Below, in pieces: positions 49,209 through 58,242 of a DNA stretch of 64,000 nt. The stretch's first letter is position 1; every line of letters starts with the position of its first letter. This stretch comes from Lantana camara (taxonomy: Eukaryota; Streptophyta; Magnoliopsida; Lamiales; Verbenaceae): NCBI GenBank assembly GCA_037501455.1, contig CM074858.1:41413001-41477000 (forward strand). The letters run 5' to 3'. The notes beneath the pieces were generated by a model. The model did no database searches, was not told the origin of the DNA, and worked only from the letters and a program-made list of their open reading frames with translations. The position numbers were made by a program, and so were the translations under genes.

Positions 49209-50207
49209 ATGGCTCCTCGACGATATAGAGATCAATCTCCTGACCGGTGCCCTCGCCGTAATCGTTCTCCATCTCCTCCACCATAACAACTGCCACCGGC
49301 AGAGGCTTTTGTGAATTCAGTTATTAATATTATTGATCAGAGGCTTCGGGATTATGTTCCACCTGCACCTGCACCGACACTTGTTCAAGAAGGAGGAATA
49401 ACTGCGATATATCAGGAGTTTAGGAACCAGAATTCTCCAAAGTTTTATTCCGGGAATGATATACAAGCCGAGAAATGGCTTAAGGAGATAGAAAGAACTT
49501 GGGAGCTTATACCTTGTAGTTCTCAAGAAAAGGCGAGATGCACTGTCTCTCTATTACAAGGACAGGCTTACTCATGGTGGGAATCTACAAGGATTCGTTT
49601 AGATGCCGCCAAGGAAGATATAAATTGGGATGTCTTGGTTAGGGAATTTCAAGCCAAGTTTATTCCGCCATCTTCAAGAACTCGAAGGTTAAAGGAATTT
49701 ACCGAATTGAAGCAAGGGAATAGGACTGTCTCGGAGTATATTTCAGAATTTGATCGATTGGTTCGTTATACTCCTAATATAGCAAGTGATGATGCTTATA
49801 AGGCTATACATTTTGTTCAAGGACTTCGACCTGATATTCAAACCGCCATTGAGGCCGTTAATAAAAGCATGTCGTTGAAGGCTACTACTAAAGCCTTGAA
49901 AGTGGAAGATGGAGTTGTAAGCTGGAGGACTACATATCGCTCTGGCCAAGGATCCGGTTCGGCATCAGGGTACAATCCCGGGAAAAGGCCTATGAATCAA
50001 GCATTTCAACAAAATAAAAGCCCAAACAAGGAACCCCGTACCACAGGGCCAGCTACAAAGGCACCAACAGCTCCTACAGGATCAAATCAAGATGTGTCGC
50101 CTTGCACCTAGTGTGGAGGACCTACTCACATCTTCCATACTTGTCGAAAAAGGCTAGGTCTTTACCTTATTTGTAGAAAGAGGACTCATATGGCGAACAC
50201 TTGTCCC
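49209..50207 (+). pseudogene. gag: G3 Gag with zinc knuckles
   Basis: Starts at 49209 (MAPRRYRDQSPDR), followed by a proline- and arginine-rich N-terminus. Conserved Gag segments include NSPKFYSGNDIQAEKWLKEI, YSWWES and VLVREFQAKFIPP. Two zinc-knuckle segments follow ([11 protein letters not shown] and [11 protein letters not shown]). In-frame stops are at 49284 (TAA) and 50109 (TAG), both explained by single C-to-T changes of Gln codons. It is otherwise in one frame with Pol. Confidence 0.88.
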
Positions 50208-52429
50208 GATAAGAACCCAGCCTTTCAACCTAGAGCTCACAGGCCTATGATTCCGGCACGTGCATATGCCCTTGAAGGCGAGGAACAGAATGTAAATGCT
50301 GACCCCAATCCGATGGTGGAAGGTACCGTTTGCATACATAACATGAACATACATACACTTTTCGATCAGGGTGCCACGCCTTCCTTTCTTTCTTGTGACC
50401 TAGTTGCTACTTTGTGCTTGTCTGTTATTTGTTTGAATTCTTGTTATTTGGTGAGTTCTTTTCTTGGAGGAAGTTTACAGACAGATCGAGTTGTTCGGGG
50501 TTGTTCAGTGTTGTTAGAAGGGAAAGATTATCCGGCAGATTTCATCGTGATACCTATGAAGAAATATAGGGTAATTCTGGGTATGGATTGGCTATTCGAG
50601 CACCGGGCTACGGCTGATTATTTTGAAAAGAAGATTAAGTTAGGTAAGGATTTGATTATGGGTGTTGGTTTGAAGACGGTACCTCTTTTATCCTTTTTAG
50701 AAGCTCACAAGTTGGTAAGGGATGGAGCCCTGGGATTTATTGCCTATCTTCTTAATAAACCGAAGGATCAAACAAGTTTTGAGGAGACTGCCGTGGTGAA
50801 GGAATATCCCGATGTATTTCCAGAAATTTTGGGTTCTCTACCTCCAGACCGGGTGATTGAGTTTGTAATTGATTTATATCCGGGATCAGAACCTTGTTCT
50901 AAGACTCCTTACAGCATGGCTCCGGTAGAGTTGAAAGAGTTAAAGATTCAACTTGAAGAGATACTTAAAATCAGATATATTCGACCGAGTTCATCTCTTT
51001 GGGGTGCTCCGGTTCTTTTGGTCAAGAAGAAGGACGGGACGTTGAGAATGTGCATAGACTACCGGGAATTGAATCGGATGACTGTAAAGAATAAGTACCC
51101 ACTACCCCACATTGAGGATTTGTTTGACATGTTGCAAGGTTCAGGGGTGTAATCGAAATTAGATTTAAGGCAAGGGTACTATCAATTGAAAATAAGGGAA
51201 GAAGATACTCCCAAGACGGGATTCAACACCCGGTACGAGCATTATGAGTTTATAGTGATGCCTTTCGGTTTAACTAATGCCCCTGCAGCATTTATGGATA
51301 TGATGAATAGAATTTTTCGTCCCTCTCTCGACAAGTTTGTGGTAATTTTCATTGATGACATCCTTGTGTATTCACGGACAGCTAAAGATCATGCCCGACA
51401 TCTCAGATTAGTATTGGATACGTTGAGAGAGCACCGGTTGTATGCGAAGTTTAGTAAGTGTGAATTTTTGATTGACCAGGTTGCTTTTCTAGGCCACATT
51501 GTTTCAAGCAAGGGGTTTGGAAGTGGATCCTTAGAAAATTCAGACGGTCTTACAGTGGCAAACTCCGAAGAATGCCTCAGACATATCGGAGATTCGTACA
51601 AGATTTTTCAAAGATTGTCGCCCCTTTAACTCTATTGACTAAGAAAGAGGCTAAGTTTGAGTGGGATTCAGCGTGTGAGGCGAGCTTGCAGTTATTGAAG
51701 GAGAAGTTAACTACTGCACCTATGTTAGCACTCCCCAAAGGTGACGAAGGATATACGGTTTATACGGACGCCTCTAAGGAAGGCTTGGGTTGTGTATTAA
51801 TGCAGAATGGGAAAGTGAACGCCTACGCCTCTAGAAAATTTAAGGAGCATGAAAAGAATTATCCCACGCATTATCTCGAACTCCCAGCCGTGTTTTTTGC
51901 TTTGGGAAAATGGAGGCATTATCTCTACGGAGTTTCGTTTGAAATCTTTTCTGACCACAAGAGTCTACAATATTTGTTTTCTCAGAAGGAGCTAAATATG
52001 AGACAATGGCATTGGATGGAATTTCTCAAGGGCTACGATTGTACAATTAAATACCATCCCGACAAAGCCAACGTAGTCGCAGATGCGCTTAGTAGGAAGG
52101 CTAGCGTGCCTAATGTGGAAGTGAGTGTTGGAGATGAATTAAAGCTGATTAAGTTAAAGGCTCGAGTCTCTAATATCATGATTCAACCAAATCTCCAGCA
52201 AAGGTTGTTTGAGGCACAAGGAGTTGATCCCGAGGTTCAGAAATTAGCTGAGAAAGCTAGAATTGATCCAGAGTGTTCTTTTGGATTTGATGACACCGGA
52301 CTTCTAAGATTCAAAACTAGAATGGTTGTACCGGAAGAGTTGAAAAAGGTTATACATGAAGAAGCACACCGGTCAGCTTATTCGATACATCCCGAGGAAA
52401 TAAAATGTATAAGGATTTGAAGCAGTATT
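50208..52429 (+). pseudogene. pol: G3 Pol: protease, RT, RNase H, start of integrase
   Basis: Protease motif FDQGATPSF near 50362, where the family usually has D-S/P-GATHSF. RT contains [38 protein letters not shown] and the catalytic FIDDILVYS near 51350. A stop lies at 51150 and a frameshift with a small deletion near 51570, between GHIVS and [10 protein letters not shown]. RNase H has YTDASKEGLG, FEIFSDHKSLQYL and ADALSRK, so it is complete here, unlike in G1. The integrase zinc finger begins with HEEAHRSAYSIHPEE, then G4 interrupts at 52430. Confidence 0.9.
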
Positions 52430-52853
52430 TGTAACTTCCCGGTTTTTCATCCGTACAAATATGTCGTTTGTGTTTATAAATTGCGCAAATTAAATTATTT
52501 AATTATGTGATTAATTGTTTATAAGTGTTTTAAATATTTAATTCTAATATAAATTGTTATTGGTTTATTTTATTTCATTTTATTATTTTATTTTATTATG
52601 TTAATTAAATATATTTTACCTTTATTAATATTAAAATACAATTTAATTTGTACACTTTAAATTTAAACTATAGTATACGTGCCTTTGACTTTAATTAAAT
52701 TAATATGTACAATTTAATATTAAAAGTATATTTTATTTCATGCACTTTATTATTTATTTCAAAGTTGAATTTTATTCTGTTATAATTTATTAAATGGATT
52801 TATTTTTTTTAGTGCATTGCTTATGAGTGCATTCCCTAGACTCTTGCTGCAAA

Positions 52854-52915
52854 CCATGGTTAACCAAATTGAGCAAGGTTTGAACCATGGTTAACCAAAT
52901 TGAGCAAGGTTTGAA
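52854..52915 (+). repeat. Tandem duplication of 31 bp
   Basis: Two adjacent copies of a unit beginning CCATGGTTAACC, at 52854-52884 and 52885-52915, upstream of the first donor-like site of the G4 LTR. Confidence 0.92.
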
Positions 52916-53560
52916 CCCACATGACCCTAGTTAAACCCTCTACCAGATGCTTCCAATCTCATTTCATTCAAGGCAAGGGAAAGAGAGGAAATTGCTGCAA
53001 ACGTGGAGATAAAATTACTATTCCCATCACTATTCATTTTTTGAGATTTTGAGCTCCAATCTCAACCAAACTCAACCAAATTCAAGGGGTAAGTTTATGA
53101 ATGCATTCTCCATCCTTTCCTCTTTCTTTAGACTCTTTATTTTCAGATATCCATGCAGATATGAGCTTGATTTGTGGAACTTGTTGAATAGTTAGGTTCA
53201 ATCTTCATTTCTTGAGTTCATGACCTTATTTTCGAATTCCTTGAGGATTAATGCATGAAATATGACCACTCTAACTTCCTTTACTTGGTCATGGATTTGA
53301 ATTTGAGTTATATGTCGTGTATATGGACCCTCATTGGCTGCAACTTGAATTTTGGAGCTTTAGGGACTGAATTTCTTGTTTTGCTGCTGCTGTTGCACCG
53401 TGTTTGTTGCCTTCTTTCCTTGCTTTAGCTACTGAATTTGCTGCCTTAGAGTGCCTTCTTGTTGTTGCTACTCCCCACACTTCCTTCCCCCTGTTTTGCT
53501 GCTTGAGAAGTTGAGAAACAGGGCTGCTCAGGTTGCTGCTCGTAGTTGCTGTTATGGTCT

Positions 53561-53680
53561 CCCCGGGCGGGGAGATCTTCCTTTGTTTGCGTCCCCGGGC
53601 GGGGACGCTTGAGGCAGTAGCCTCTGCCTTCCTTCTACCCGGCCGGGAAAGTTCGCGTGGGAAGCTTACCCGGGCGGGGA
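53561..53680 (+). repeat. Palindrome cluster in the G4 LTR, arms CCCC/GGGG
   Basis: Four copies start at 53561, 53593, 53637 and 53668: two pairs spaced 32 and 31 bp. Copy 1 extends as TCTCCCC/GGGGAGA and copy 2 as GCGTCCCC/GGGGACGC, so each copy is matched within itself rather than to its neighbour. Confidence 0.9.
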
Positions 53681-53859
53681 GAATACCTTGCTCTGCTGCT
53701 GTGTTACTGTGCTGCGCTGCTTTCTTTCTTGTTGTAATATGCATGTATATATATATACCTGATCTGCTGCTTCTTTCTTCCTGATTCCTCCTGCTGCTTC
53801 TTGATTTGCTGTGTATAGTGTATATACATATATTTAACGTATGAGTGTGTGCATGGTGT

Positions 53860-54060
53860 TTTTATATATATATATATATGTGTGTGTATGTATGTATTTG
53901 TTATGTGTGTGTAATTTATGTTTTGCATGCATGTATAAATATATATATGTATGATATACTGTTGTGTATGCATCAACGTGTGTATATATATATATTATAT
54001 TATATTGTGCATGTATATATATCTATTAGTGCATGTATAGGTACGTACATGTATATATAT
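53860..54060. repeat. TA/TG-rich microsatellite region
   Basis: Alternating TATATA and TGTATG runs in the G4 LTR after the palindromes. Confidence 0.85.
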
Positions 54061-54717
54061 TATGTGTGAATGTGTATGAGTTATAATAATTTTATATATT
54101 ATGTATTGTTTAATTGATTTGATTATAGAATTTAATTGTTATCTATTTCGTATTATTTAATTACCGATCATCACTTGAACGTTTTATTTGCCTAATTTAT
54201 AATTGTAAACTTGAGATATTTGTGTTTTAATTGTTATATGAAATTCTTGACTTAAATTGTTATGGTTTACGAAATGAATGAACGTGAAACCTTCGTTTAT
54301 TGATTGAAATTGATCGATTGGCTCGACTTGGCGTGATTCATGAAAGGATATGAAACAAATGAGTATGATACCTTCATTTCTTGAAAGTACTTGAATGAAT
54401 GACTTGTTTATATGCCTTAAATGCATTAATAGTGCACATGAACATGTTCATGACATAATATCATCTTTTATGCATTCATATCATGTGCATAACAGTTCCG
54501 TCCGTCATATGTGGTTCATATGAAGTCTTGAGTCTTACGTTTGCACTGTGTCAATTCTTTGACAGTTCTTCAGGGCGGAGACGTGCCGGGTTCATAGGTT
54601 ACTTTCAAGCCTTCTTTTCTTCTTGGTATTGTTCGATAAGGTGTAACAGGTGGGTTTCTCTTCTATTAGCTATGATGACCCCGATATATCCTTATGTGAA
54701 GTTTTAAGCCAAAATAT

Positions 54718-54736
54718 TATATATATGTATATATAT

Positions 54737-54772
<36 letters not shown>
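54718..54772. repeat. (TA)n microsatellite
   Basis: TA run in the G4 LTR, just downstream of the second donor-like site. Confidence 0.92.
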
Positions 54773-54775
<3 letters not shown>

Positions 54776-55907
54776 GTCTTTTCAAAAGAGTCTATGATTT
54801 TCAATGTAAAGCCCTTTTTCTTATCATGAATCCCTACCAAATGTTTTGGCGAGATCAGTGAACACATTGTTATGGGGCCCGGGACTACGTGTACGTGGCT
54901 ATCCGGGGAAGCTCGGGCTGACGGTGATCCCCGTGCACTAGTCCCAACAAATATTAACGGTTATACCGGCCCTCGCTAGGAGATTAGCGAGGAATGGGAG
55001 CTGAGTGCCTTTGGGGAACTAATAAACCCCCTATGGTCAATGATTGAGGTGGCCGGGTCTTGCTAACCCGCCCACCACCCGGAGGAAGAAGGTTGGAACT
55101 TATTGAATGAAATGATTATGAATGATATGATTATGAACTTATGCTAATGAACGAATGCATGAACGAATGAATGAATTAGTTAATGCACACACGAGGAGAA
55201 GGTTGGAGAATTCGTCCTCTGGCCGGGCTCACGTAATGATCACATGATTGAATGAATAAATGAAATTGATTGTTGTAATCCCGAGTGTTGTTTTACTTTG
55301 TTTTCGCCAACTTGGGAAATATTTAAACAAACCTCACACGGGATTATAGCTTGCATGTGGGCGTGTTTAAATTCTATAATATTATTTATATTATGCTCTG
55401 TTTTATACCCACCAATCTCTTATAGACTCAACCCGGCTTTGTTTTCAGTTCTTTGCAGGTTTTGGAGTGCTAGGCGGGAAGTCGAGCCTGTTGAGTCTCT
55501 TGATCGAGTTGGAGTCTATTTTTATGCATTTTGTAAGGTGTTAAGTTATAGATTTGCATATGAATTATTTTGATGATATGATATTGTTTCGGGACAGACT
55601 TCTAAGGATAATGAAACCCGTGAATTTGAGATTATGCTTTATGTTTTAATTTTTCGATATTAGGTACTCATGTTAGTGATCTTTTCCGATAAACCTCGTG
55701 ATTGATTATATGTCCTGCTTCCGCACCTGCATTTAATTCTTGAACTCGTTTGTTTGGTTTCGAGGTTCTAGCTCCCGCCTAGCCTAGAGAGTGGGTGAGT
55801 CCCCGTTCGCCGTGATTCGGCTCGTGTATGGACTACCCATTTCATATGCGGGTTGGGTCCTGGTGCGGGGGATGTGGGGCCTTCCGTTAAGGTGCTACAT
55901 TCTTAAG

Positions 55908-55919
55908 TGGTATCAGAGC
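55908..55919 (+). promoter_or_regulatory. G4 primer-binding site (tRNA-iMet)
   Basis: TGGTATCAGAGC, 8 bp after the LTR end at 55899. Confidence 0.9.
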
Positions 55920-56342
55920 CTAAGGTTGCAAAACCCGAGTTCTCGTATCGTGATTGAGTCAGTTTAGGTCGTACGATATAGGAATAACTTGGCAACGTGT
56001 GCATTGCATTGAATTTTCATGGTTAAGCTGTTATTAATTGCTCGAACTTTCTTGATAGATGTGATCTACTTTCAATTTCGTTGCTTTAGGTGTTGCAATT
56101 GCATTTTATGTGTTTTGATTGATCTAAATATGTGCCATAAGCAAATACTAATCCACATGCATCTATATTCGAGTGGAATCTTTTGTTATAGGTTATCGTC
56201 ATGCTAATAAAGCTATGATCAACCTCAACAACGGGTTTCTTCTATCAAACTAATGAAGAGGTTATGGAATTGAGGAAGTAGAAGGTCTGGTGTTGAATCT
56301 TCAAGGCTATCAACGTGAAACTGCATTTCATTACTCAACATC

Positions 56343-56537
56343 ATGGTAGAAGGTGGGGTTACCTACAAGGATCAGGGGATCGTGGTCTTTTCTAAATGGA
56401 ACCAGGTTCGTTGGTGCCCTTACAACGGTACATCCAAGTTTCCTCATCATCCAAAAGCCACATTGGTAGAAAGGTCAAGACCGAAACTATATGAGAGGAT
56501 GTTAGTTCTCAGTAATACCTTGGAGATCAACGATTAA
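56343..56537 (+). CDS. Small ORF in the G4 interior (doubtful)
   Basis: 64 codons starting MVEGGVTYKDQG. The corresponding place in G5 (near 61395) has a related start, MVGVTYK, followed by a stop. No domain is recognisable. Shared sequence could reflect common descent of non-coding interiors rather than coding function. Confidence 0.2.
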   Translation: MVEGGVTYKDQGIVVFSKWNQVRWCPYNGTSKFPHHPKATLVERSRPKLYERMLVLSNTLEIND

Positions 56538-56890
56538 GATGCGAAACCTATGTTTCATTTTTGTGGGGTTCTAAGGGTAGTAGCTTTACTCAGGTTGAAG
56601 GCCGTGTTTTGCCAACTATTAAATTTAATGTCAAGGGAGAAGATCTCTTCGCTAGGAATTGAAGGTAGGATTTGGAATAGAAGACCGATATTAGAGAGGT
56701 TTCTAAGTTTCGGGTTGTTCGTGAAGATTATTAAGATAGTGGATCATTCATTCAAGGGAGAAGTGAAGAAAATTTTGAAAGTATTTTAGGTTCAAGGATT
56801 TTATCAACGAGGAGACGGAGACCCTCAAGAGAACCCAAGTTTGGGTAAGGAAAAAGTCGGATTGGAGGGAGTTAATGAGAATCGATCGAT

Positions 56891-57118
56891 ATGGCATTTT
56901 CAAGCTCATTGAAAGCTAAGGTACCAAAGGTTCTATCCTTGGTCGGATTGAAGTCTGCTTTCCAGACTCAAGCTGAATTATCGGGTTATGAGTTTGAGTT
57001 GGGAGTAATGAAGCAACAAATGGAAACGATAAAGAAAGGCAAAGAGCTGTTGGAGGGAAATTATGTGCCCAAGTGTAAGCAATTGGAAGATGAGTTAATT
57101 CAATCATTGAACTCGTAA
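56891..57118 (+). CDS. Small, possibly coiled-coil ORF in the G4 interior
   Basis: 75 codons; the second half is charged and heptad-like (ELGVMKQQMETIKKGKELLE), consistent with a coiled coil. The related stretch of G5 (61750-61920) is similar in nucleotide sequence but has a stop at codon 7 and a 13-bp tandem duplication, so it is not open there. I do not recognise a family. It may be a remnant of a larger protein of the autonomous ancestor, or chance. Confidence 0.35.
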   Translation: MAFSSSLKAKVPKVLSLVGLKSAFQTQAELSGYEFELGVMKQQMETIKKGKELLEGNYVPKCKQLEDELIQSLNS

Positions 57119-57984
57119 ACAATAGTTAAAGGAACTTCGACCAAAGTACTACCTAAGACGAAGATTCAGATCATCTTCAAAGACTGATACTTGGAAAGAG
57201 TCAAGATGTCGGTTCCATTGGAGTAGAAGAAGTTGGGTTCGAGGGATTTCAATTTCGGATCGCGGGAACACATAAGGGGATACAAGAAAACTTTAAAGAT
57301 CTAGAAATATATGGGTTCAAGAGATCGTGATCTCGGACCATGGAGATTTGAGGACTAGGGGAAGTATCATCAACGATCAGACAATGTTTAACCTTATGAC
57401 TTATGCTCACAACATCGAGATGAAAGGACAAGATGTCGTGCTAAAGACACCACTACGGTGACAGGTTCAATGCATTCATAGCACGTGCATCATGCATCGT
57501 AATTTAGTTATTTAAATTCTTATTACATTCGTTTTAGTACTCTAATTGTTAAATTATTGTTACAGACTTATTTATTGAATTATGTGCCTTGATGTTGCAA
57601 TTCCTTGTTTAAAACATCTGTCACATGCATTTATCATCTTAACCCAGCATGCACCATTTTAGAGTTTACTTGTTAGGATTTTGCTGTTTACTACTTTCAC
57701 TATTACTTCGATCAAAGTCCTATAGAACAAAGTGAAGAAGAAACATTTTGGGTTGATAGAATGGGACAAAGAAGGAAGTGGAAGGCTTCAGGACATATAA
57801 ATTAGATGAGACAAGTTAATGAATTTAATGAACTTAATCAGGAGTTTGGGGAAGCAAAAAGGAAAAAGGGTAGTTGCTCCAATCAAGCACTTTAAAGTGG
57901 ACGCGAACTAAGCCATTGAACACATTGTCTACTTACAGTTGTTCGTCCTAATGAAATAAGTTTAGGGAGATCAGGAATTCTTTT

Positions 57985-58003
57985 TTTTTTTTAAGGGGGA
58001 GAG
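57985..58003 (+). promoter_or_regulatory. Polypurine-tract-like sequence in G4
   Basis: A T-run followed by TTAAGGGGGAGAG, the layout common before 3' LTRs of plant gypsy elements, but no LTR follows directly. A matching sequence lies at 62617 in G5. Confidence 0.4.
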
Positions 58004-58242
58004 CACGACCAAGAGATAAACGTAAGAGTTAAGGTTGTGCTCGAAGAGTATTCTAGTAGGAACAACAACAAATGTAAACCATAGACGATTTGGAAGTGCA
58101 AGTGATGGTGATCGGAAAAGGATGAACGGTCTTAACAATGGAACCATCAAAATGAAAGTTAAATCACTATACTCAACTTGAAGATTGCTAAGGGATATTC
58201 ATAGTACGAGGTTGAAATTTTGAAGATGAGGGAATTATGAGG

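Larger units (their letters stand above)
45809..52429 (+). mobile_element. Gypsy chromovirus-like element G3, 5' part
   Basis: Contains a 5' LTR, primer site, gag and pol up to the start of the integrase zinc finger, where G4 cuts it at 52430. The remainder and the 3' LTR lie right of the window, so no flanking duplication can be checked (left flank ATCCT). Confidence 0.88.
52430..55899 (+). mobile_element. G4 5' LTR
   Basis: 3470 bp ending GGTGCTACA. Tandem 31-bp duplication at 52854-52915, donor-like AGGG|GTAAGT at 53088/53089, palindromes 53561-53680, acceptor CTTCAG ending 54573, putative 76-nt exon 54574-54649, donor CAG|GTGGGT, acceptor TTTGCAG ending 55458, hairpin near 55414-55428, CTAGGCGGG near 55470, terminal module from about 55803. 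Confidence 0.88.
52430..58242 (+). mobile_element. Element G4, gypsy-type LTR with non-coding interior (probably non-autonomous)
   Basis: Begins TGTAACTTCCCGG inside G3 integrase. A 5' LTR to 55899, a primer site at 55908, then about 2.3 kb with no gag or pol. The interior is related to that of G5 in several blocks. A purine tract (TTAAGGGGGAGAG) lies near 57991, about 250 bp before G5 begins. G5 appears to be inserted in the G4 interior, because the sequence after the purine tract is also shared with G5. The 3' LTR would lie right of the window. Confidence 0.75.

Noticed and set aside
53331..53744. Minus-strand frame (137 codons) in the G4 LTR
   Set aside because: It covers the corresponding CTG-rich and palindromic part of another LTR on the antisense strand. 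Its low-complexity composition explains the open frame.
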